Positions 62,142 through 64,000 of a DNA stretch of 64,000 nt are shown piece after piece. How positions within the stretch are numbered: position 1 is the first letter of the stretch; each line of letters starts with the position of its first letter. The notes under the pieces were generated by a model. That model was not told the DNA's origin. It worked only from the letters and a program-made list of their open reading frames with translations, and searched no databases. Both the position numbers and the translations under genes were made by a program. The stretch comes from Amylostereum areolatum (lineage: Eukaryota > Basidiomycota > Agaricomycetes > Russulales > Stereaceae): contig SAXG01000055.1 in assembly GCA_012932865.1 (NCBI GenBank), forward strand, positions 248,001 through 312,000, written 5' to 3'.

Positions 62142-64000
62142 ATGTCTCGCAGGTCGGACGCGCCGTCAGACACGGGCTCGCGCGTCTCCCGACGTTCCAC
62201 TGTTCAAGCAGGCGGCGAACAGCGCACCGTATCCAACGCATCATCGTGAGCAACGTCAGCGGACGACAACCGTGACACCGTACAAAATGACGCCTCAAGC
62301 GATGCCGAGGAGGCCAACGCAACACCGACGCCCGCCACCAGCGGCAGCCCGCCGCCCTCCTCTATCCCTCTCTCTCCACCAAACCACTCCAAGACGCCAG
62401 TCTCTAATCCAGACAGACTCACGCCGACTTAATAGCCGTCTAGCCCATCCCCGGCTGGGCGGAGATGTCCAACGCAACGTCGGCCGGTGCATCGGCGTAC
62501 AAGGCGCCCCGTCGCAACCAGTAGTCAACGCAATGCTCGGTTCCCAACCTCGTTGTCGAACGACAGCACAGGAGCCCTCACCCCAGCTCGAAACGTCATC
62601 AACACACCGGACTATGCCCTTCACACCGCGTGCGCGTGTTCAGGCCTTCCCTCGCCCAGGACAAGCCCAGGCTCTCCACGAACGGTCTTTCCCCTCCATC
62701 AGCCTCACCTGCCCGCCCCAATTCCAAGTCGGTCATGCTCAATGCTTCCCCGAAGCGTACCCGCCACCGTCGTCGCGAGGGGGATCACCAGTTCCCCGTC
62801 ACTGCTCGAACAAACACCGTCTCACAGGCAACTCGCCAGAGTGTCCAGGAGCGGCTCCCGCCAGCAGAAAGTGCGCAAACGGGTCAGGAAAATCGGTGAT
62901 CCGGGCTCGCTTACCGCGTTACCAAGATCGAAACAATGCAGCAGCTGGAACGGGTTTGAATGGATGAACTCTACAGCTGTTCAATGGGTGATGGGACGCA
63001 CATGACGATGGAAATGGATCACCGAGCAGGGGACGGTGATTGGAACGAGGACGTGAGTATTTTTGTGGTCCCGATTCCTCTTCCTGAAGTGTTGCCTAGT
63101 TTCCAAGCCGCGCTCGACTCTCTTGTGATCCACACAAGAAAACTCCTCCATTTAACGGCTCTCGAAACGGCCAACAGGGCGACCGTGCCAAGGCTGCACG
63201 CCTTGCAGGCGGAAGTCCGCGTCACTCCGCGAACTGAGGGGGAGCGGAGAGCAGAACGGAGTGGGCGACGACGGCGGGAATGGGGATATTTTGCCACATG
63301 TGGGGGCCGCAAGACCAAGGGCGGATACGGAGGGGATATGCAGGCGCGTCGGTGGCGATGACGATGACGGGGATGTGGATCTACTCCGAGCTCGCGACGG
63401 GAGCGAAAGGGGAGTTCAATGAGTGGAAGTGGAAGTCGACCCGCACAGTCATGAGCAGAGAGGAAGCATGGCGTGTAGGCGATCTTAGGTCACATATACC
63501 ACGCTAACGTGTTTACCAGGATCGCGATATCTCTGGACTTGTTGAGCCTCTGCCCATATGCTTGATAATGACTAACCTTTCTAGCAGTGTCTTCCTGGGG
63601 ACCTATCGTCTCCAAATCCTGCTCTTGAAAAGTATGCGCAATCGAAATCTGATATCATCGGCAACCGTCGCGCCCAACTAATCACGTTCAAGGTCTTCAA
63701 GCACCTGAGGGTGACGGAGTTGATGGCGTCGAGTACTGTACGTGCTCCCCCTCCACCGCTGGAAATACAGCTCTCAAATTATTCATAGGTGCGAAGAAGT
63801 GGCAGGAAACCTTTCATATGCCGGCCCTGGGGAAATACACTGCTTGCAGTTGACCGCCACAGCATCCCATTCCTTGAAATGCTCCATCAACTCCCGTGGG
63901 TGGTTAGTTATACGTGGAACTTCTATTTTGCATACTGCCTGATCAACTACAGGGATGCCTACCGCTTGACCTTCTACTCCACCATCGCGACATCCAACGT
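62142..64000 (+). CDS. hypothetical gene or decayed gene at right window edge
   Basis: Starts with MSRRSDAPSDTGSRVSRRS at 62142; a likely intron at about 62249-62301 leads to DAEEANATPTPATSGSPPPS. Further open pieces in different frames are Ser/Pro/Arg-rich (about 62487-62900). They are followed by a more globular stretch at 63050-63230 (VSIFVVPIPLPEVLPSFQAALDSL) and exon-like pieces near 63600-63740 (ALEKYAQSKSDIIGN, ITFKVFKHLRVTELMA) and 63790-63900. Stops at 62900-62960 mean more introns or decay. The gene, if real, continues past the window. No domain recognised. Confidence 0.3.

Overview
The window is nuclear DNA of a basidiomycete fungus, most likely an Agaricomycete. Supporting evidence: dense short introns of about 50-65 nt with fungal splice signals, a basidiomycete-type ORC5 gene, a relic that begins like basidiomycete NHP6, and chromodomain Ty3/gypsy and Ty1/copia retrotransposons. 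There are no bacterial signals. All calls come from reading the sequence by eye; no searches were run.

Layout. Positions 1-9236 hold the 3' part of a Ty1/copia element whose reverse transcriptase gene is split by a complete Ty3/gypsy element ('family A', copy A1, 534-8047, 5-bp target duplication AGAAC). Positions 9.2-44.4 kb are the host island. It contains ORC5, a four-helix membrane protein gene, a pair of short-chain dehydrogenase (SDR) genes on opposite strands flanking a chromodomain/coiled-coil/zinc-finger gene, and at least eight loci of one unrecognised gene family, here called c1-c8, plus one detached 3' fragment. Positions 45.6-60.3 kb are a second nest: a 'family B' gypsy element (45612-60266, duplication TCCGT) whose pol is interrupted by a second family A copy (A2, 52230-59785, duplication CATCT). 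A poorly defined host locus and a gene cut by the window edge follow.

The c family is the best candidate for an undescribed system. Intact members share a roughly 70-residue N-terminal module, a second exon of 65-80 nt, a 15-nt microexon in the same phase, a Y-R-L-P...D-P-V-I-K block, a proline/serine-rich linker and usually a long coiled coil. Their C-termini fall into at least four types. Several copies carry single frameshifts or truncations, so the cluster looks like a young birth-and-death array bracketed by retrotransposon nests. Its function is unknown.

The gypsy elements show readable expression signals. In both families the predicted mRNA 5' end can pair with a site 2 nt after the 5' LTR (10 nt in A, 11 nt in B), as in Tf1-type self-priming. 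Both have a -1 frameshift heptamer at the gag stop (GGGTTTT in A, GGATTTT in B), and both have a single in-frame stop between an upstream ORF and gag. Family A's upstream ORF ends in two VIDLT motifs resembling SUMO-interaction motifs.
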